In this document: positions 6,818-9,233 of the stretch, piece by piece
Layout of the letters: each line of letters starts with the position of its first letter
How positions within the stretch are numbered: the first letter of the stretch is position 1
DNA from: Planctomycetota bacterium
Lineage (GTDB): Bacteria > Planctomycetota > UBA1135 > GCA-002686595
Assembly (NCBI GenBank): GCA_016764635.1
Contig: JAESRM010000135.1
Coordinates: 577-9,809 of the forward strand
Reading direction: 5' to 3'
Length of the DNA: 9,233 nucleotides
Notes under the pieces: generated by a model
Databases searched by the model: none
What the model was told of the DNA's origin: nothing
Seen by the model: only the letters and a program-made list of their open reading frames with translations
Position numbers and translations under genes: made by a program

Positions 6818-8914
6818 ATGCTTGTTTCACCGCTTCGTGTTGCTCTTGTTCTGTTCGCCTGCCTCTTCTCATTCGCCTGCCAAAGCTCGGGCCCCGAAGG
6901 CGTCAATTACGATTCGTACTTCTCTCCTCGCGGCAATCTATTCCGAGTCCAAACCCTGACCAACGGTCCCGATGGCGATCAAAGGTCTCTTTGGAGCGTA
7001 GACAGCAAGGGGGGACTGGATAAAATGGTAGTCGACTGGGGCCACTACAGAAAAATCAAACTCACCACCGAAGGACACTACTTTGCCAAATTCAATATTG
7101 GAGGTTGGTGGAGCATTGCAGATGGAAAGCCCAGCCAAGAGATGGAAGACTGGGAATCGCTGCGGGTGCGCAAGGATTCAATAAGCAACAAAGTGGCATG
7201 GCATGTCAAGTACAGCTCGCGGCCGGAACTGAGCTTGATCGATGAGAATGGCAAGGCTGTTCTCACCATACCTGCTGCTACGGTCAAGCAATTCGACAAT
7301 GTGCTGCTCACCAGTGTGGACGATGTCGTGTGGCAAGTGCGCGACTACCAACTGAACATCAAACTCGCGGATGCCGAGCCACTGAGCAAGGGGCGCTTCA
7401 TCGGCCGAAACGCTGGGGGCTGGCAGCTATGGGATCAAAAGGACGGATTTTCGAATCTCAGCTCGAATGCTTCCGTAGAGCGATTGCTTGTTGATGGCTC
7501 AACGGGCGGCTGGTTGATCCATCGCGCGAGCGGAGAACCTGGCACGATCTGGGATAAGACTCTCACTGAGGTCCTGTTCGAATCCGTCAATTCGGCAAAA
7601 TTGATCCAACTGGAAGACCCTCGTTTTCCCGCGGGCCACGCCTCCTTCATGCACGTGGTATTGCACGACAATCATTTCGAATTGCTGGCTCAGCCCCCCT
7701 TCGGCGAAGGCGATGTCTATTTCCGTGGGGTGCGTTCCATTGAGAGTGAACAAGAGGCGCGCGCACTTATCCTTGGGGAACTGGATCGCCGCGAAGCGGG
7801 CACGTGGGCACGCAATCGGTTCAAGAGAGAACAAAAGGGACTCCAGTTACCGGATTGGTTGACACCGCTCGAATTCGGAGAAACCGTCCCCTCTCTCGTC
7901 CAGTATGAGGCGCCACAGTTCTCTGCAAAGGGACCCGACGGAATAAGCATTTACCACACATCTCCGCCTGGAAACAATATCAGGTATCGCTTCGCTGCAG
8001 GACCTTTTGAAGCTGTCACCGCGGTAAAATGCGAGACCGACGAGGGACAACGCCTGGTTGCGTGGCAGATTCAGGACCTGCCCGGCAACCCAACTAGACT
8101 TGTCGGATGCGACCTGGAGAACACCCTTTCAAACGAAGCAAGCAAGTACACAAACGTGAAGTACAGGGGCAAAGCCCCGCGCACGACAATTGAGTTCAAC
8201 GGTTCCGATGGCGCTTTCCTGATGGACTTTCGTGGAACCCTCGGCACCCGCGGGCAGTACGAATCCTTCGAGTGGGCCGACAACGCCTACGGCACAGGCT
8301 TTGGTTATTGGATTTGCCACCGCAAGGATGGGCAATCCGAATTATTGGGAGCCATCGGGAGCATGCCAGAACTGACTTCCCGCACCATCGAATACACAGA
8401 GGTGACCACCCCAAGGGACAAGCAGACCATCCGAATCGTCATGTTTGAATTGCCTGATGGAAGTTGGGGCGCGAAGGTCGGCATCTCCGACTTGGGTACA
8501 CAAGAGCCGATGATCCTCGCGGCTACGAAGAGCGATTTGCTCGCTGGAATCCCGGCGGCCTACACGGTCTACCTGACGGAGATCAAACGACGCAACAAGG
8601 GATATGACGCGGCGATCGCGTCGGCCAAAGCCGAGGAAGAAGCGATCCGCCTCGCGAATCGTTGGTGCCGGGATTGCGCTGGCATTGGCTACCGTGTACG
8701 AGGTCGGCAAGAGTACTACGCTGGCTTTAGCCGCGGCATGGTCAGCCGCTACCTCGTTTCAGGCCAGTACGCTAGCAAGGGCTGGCGAAGGACCCCCCAA
8801 GTTTTCATCCCGCACGATTGCAGTACGTGCCTGGGAAAGGGCAAACGCAAAGACCCGCCTACCTGGGTAGCCGTCACCGTGCGCAGTGACGGAACGATCA
8901 TCACCCACGACTGA
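6818..8914 (+). CDS. Predicted lipoprotein with propeller-like repeats and DnaJ-type zinc motif
   Basis: 698 residues from ATG at 6818. The start is chosen because it gives a clean lipoprotein signal: hydrophobic LRVALVLFACLFSF, then Ala20-Cys21 followed by QSSGPEG. The -3 residue is Ser, so the lipobox is imperfect. Residues 55-260 contain recurring short Trp units of the form W-x-hydrophobic-(x)n-G (SLWSVDSKGG, GWWSIADGK, VAWHVKY, VVWQVRDY, GWQLWDQKDG, GWLIHRASG) about 30-44 residues apart. This suggests a beta-propeller or WG-type repeat fold (inference). A second beta-rich half runs from about 355 to 560. A charged Ala/Glu helix (about 595-615) leads into Cys617-x-x-Cys620-A-G-I-G and, 48 residues later, Cys668-x-x-Cys671-L-G-K-G, the spacing of DnaJ cysteine-rich repeats, likely one Zn site. 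Divergent from the paralog array; a shared terminator lies at its 3' end. Function is unknown. Confidence 0.82.
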   Translation: MLVSPLRVALVLFACLFSFACQSSGPEGVNYDSYFSPRGNLFRVQTLTNGPDGDQRSLWSVDSKGGLDKMVVDWGHYRKIKLTTEGHYFAKFNIGGWWSIADGKPSQEMEDWESLRVRKDSISNKVAWHVKYSSRPELSLIDENGKAVLTIPAATVKQFDNVLLTSVDDVVWQVRDYQLNIKLADAEPLSKGRFIGRNAGGWQLWDQKDGFSNLSSNASVERLLVDGSTGGWLIHRASGEPGTIWDKTLTEVLFESVNSAKLIQLEDPRFPAGHASFMHVVLHDNHFELLAQPPFGEGDVYFRGVRSIESEQEARALILGELDRREAGTWARNRFKREQKGLQLPDWLTPLEFGETVPSLVQYEAPQFSAKGPDGISIYHTSPPGNNIRYRFAAGPFEAVTAVKCETDEGQRLVAWQIQDLPGNPTRLVGCDLENTLSNEASKYTNVKYRGKAPRTTIEFNGSDGAFLMDFRGTLGTRGQYESFEWADNAYGTGFGYWICHRKDGQSELLGAIGSMPELTSRTIEYTEVTTPRDKQTIRIVMFELPDGSWGAKVGISDLGTQEPMILAATKSDLLAGIPAAYTVYLTEIKRRNKGYDAAIASAKAEEEAIRLANRWCRDCAGIGYRVRGRQEYYAGFSRGMVSRYLVSGQYASKGWRRTPQVFIPHDCSTCLGKGKRKDPPTWVAVTVRSDGTIITHD

Positions 8915-8954
8915 GCGACCCAGAGAGGATCGCGAGCGGCCTGGCGACCATCGA

Positions 8955-8997
8955 AAAGGAGCCCGAACCCCACAAACGGTGGGATTCGGGCTCCTTT
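8955..8997. terminator. Strong bidirectional hairpin terminator between convergent genes
   Basis: An inverted repeat with 19-nt arms (8955-8973 and 8979-8997) and a 5-nt loop; 18 of 19 positions pair, with a single C/A mismatch. The arm starts with AAAGGAGCCCGAA and the other ends TTCGGGCTCCTTT, so transcripts in both directions end in a GC-rich stem with a short U run. It lies 40 bp after the lipoprotein gene stop and about 20 bp after the hutU stop, as expected for a shared terminator. Confidence 0.85.
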
Positions 8998-9017
8998 CCT
9001 ATCAGCGCGCTTAGCAC

Positions 9018-9233
9018 CTACATCATCGGAATGTCGATGCCGCATTTCTTGGCGCACTCGATCGCTTCTTCGTAGCCCGCGTCCACGTGGCGCATGACGC
9101 CGGTGCCGGGGTCGTTGGTTAGGACGCGGTCCAGGGCCAGGGCGGCTTCGGGGGTGCCGTCGGCTAGGGTGACTTGACCGGAGTGCAGGCTGTAACCGAT
9201 GCCGACGCCGCCGCCGTGGTGGAAGGAGACCCA
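9018..9233 (-). CDS. hutU: Urocanate hydratase, C-terminal fragment (gene runs off right edge)
   Basis: The last 71 codons of a minus-strand gene that continues past the window edge; stop TAG at 9018-9020. The visible residues contain the strongly conserved urocanase C-terminal segment: [17 protein letters not shown], then [37 protein letters not shown] and the terminal GIDIPMM. Urocanate hydratase converts urocanate to 4-imidazolone-5-propionate in histidine degradation, in the cytoplasm, using a tightly bound NAD+ as electrophile. The full-length enzyme is normally about 550 residues, so most of it, including the Rossmann-type NAD+ domain and the catalytic region, is outside. Other hut genes, if linked, would lie to the right; nothing to the left looks related. 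Identification is from remembered family sequence and is confident. Confidence 0.95.
   Translation of the reverse strand, partial: WVSFHHGGGVGIGYSLHSGQVTLADGTPEAALALDRVLTNDPGTGVMRHVDAGYEEAIECAKKCGIDIPMM

Overview
The window most resembles accessory chromosome sequence of a GC-rich Gram-negative-type bacterium. A Planctomycetota-like lineage is my best guess. That guess rests on membrane-anchored proteins built from repeated beta-sandwich (carboxypeptidase-regulatory-like) domains, large uncharacterised envelope proteins, few clear Shine-Dalgarno sites and wide intergenic gaps. It is inference from gene style, not from a marker gene. The only universally recognisable gene is the 3' end of urocanate hydratase (hutU) at the right edge.

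Layout, left to right. A plus-strand gene of unknown function, probably cut by the left edge, ends at 1325. Its last 18 bp overlap the end of a convergent minus-strand gene. Three minus-strand genes follow (in transcription order 6561-5371, 5138-3195, 3053-1308). They encode paralogous multi-domain proteins whose shared domain order can be followed by eye. The two downstream members start with a membrane anchor, a low-complexity linker and a first beta domain (D1). The first member (396 aa) lacks the anchor, linker and D1 and begins inside D2. A divergent 256-bp region then separates this array from a plus-strand lipoprotein gene (6818-8914). Its product has Trp-rich, propeller-like repeats and a C-terminal pair of DnaJ-type CxxCxGxG motifs. 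A strong hairpin at 8955-8997 sits between it and the convergent hutU gene and probably terminates both.

How the genes work together is not evident. The three paralogs and the lipoprotein would all face the cell envelope or periplasm, except that the short paralog has no visible export signal. I see no enzyme active site in the array, no mobile element, no tRNA or rRNA and no CRISPR. No gap between genes exceeds 300 bp. The most interesting features are the tandem paralog family with its truncated member and the exported protein carrying a DnaJ-like zinc motif.
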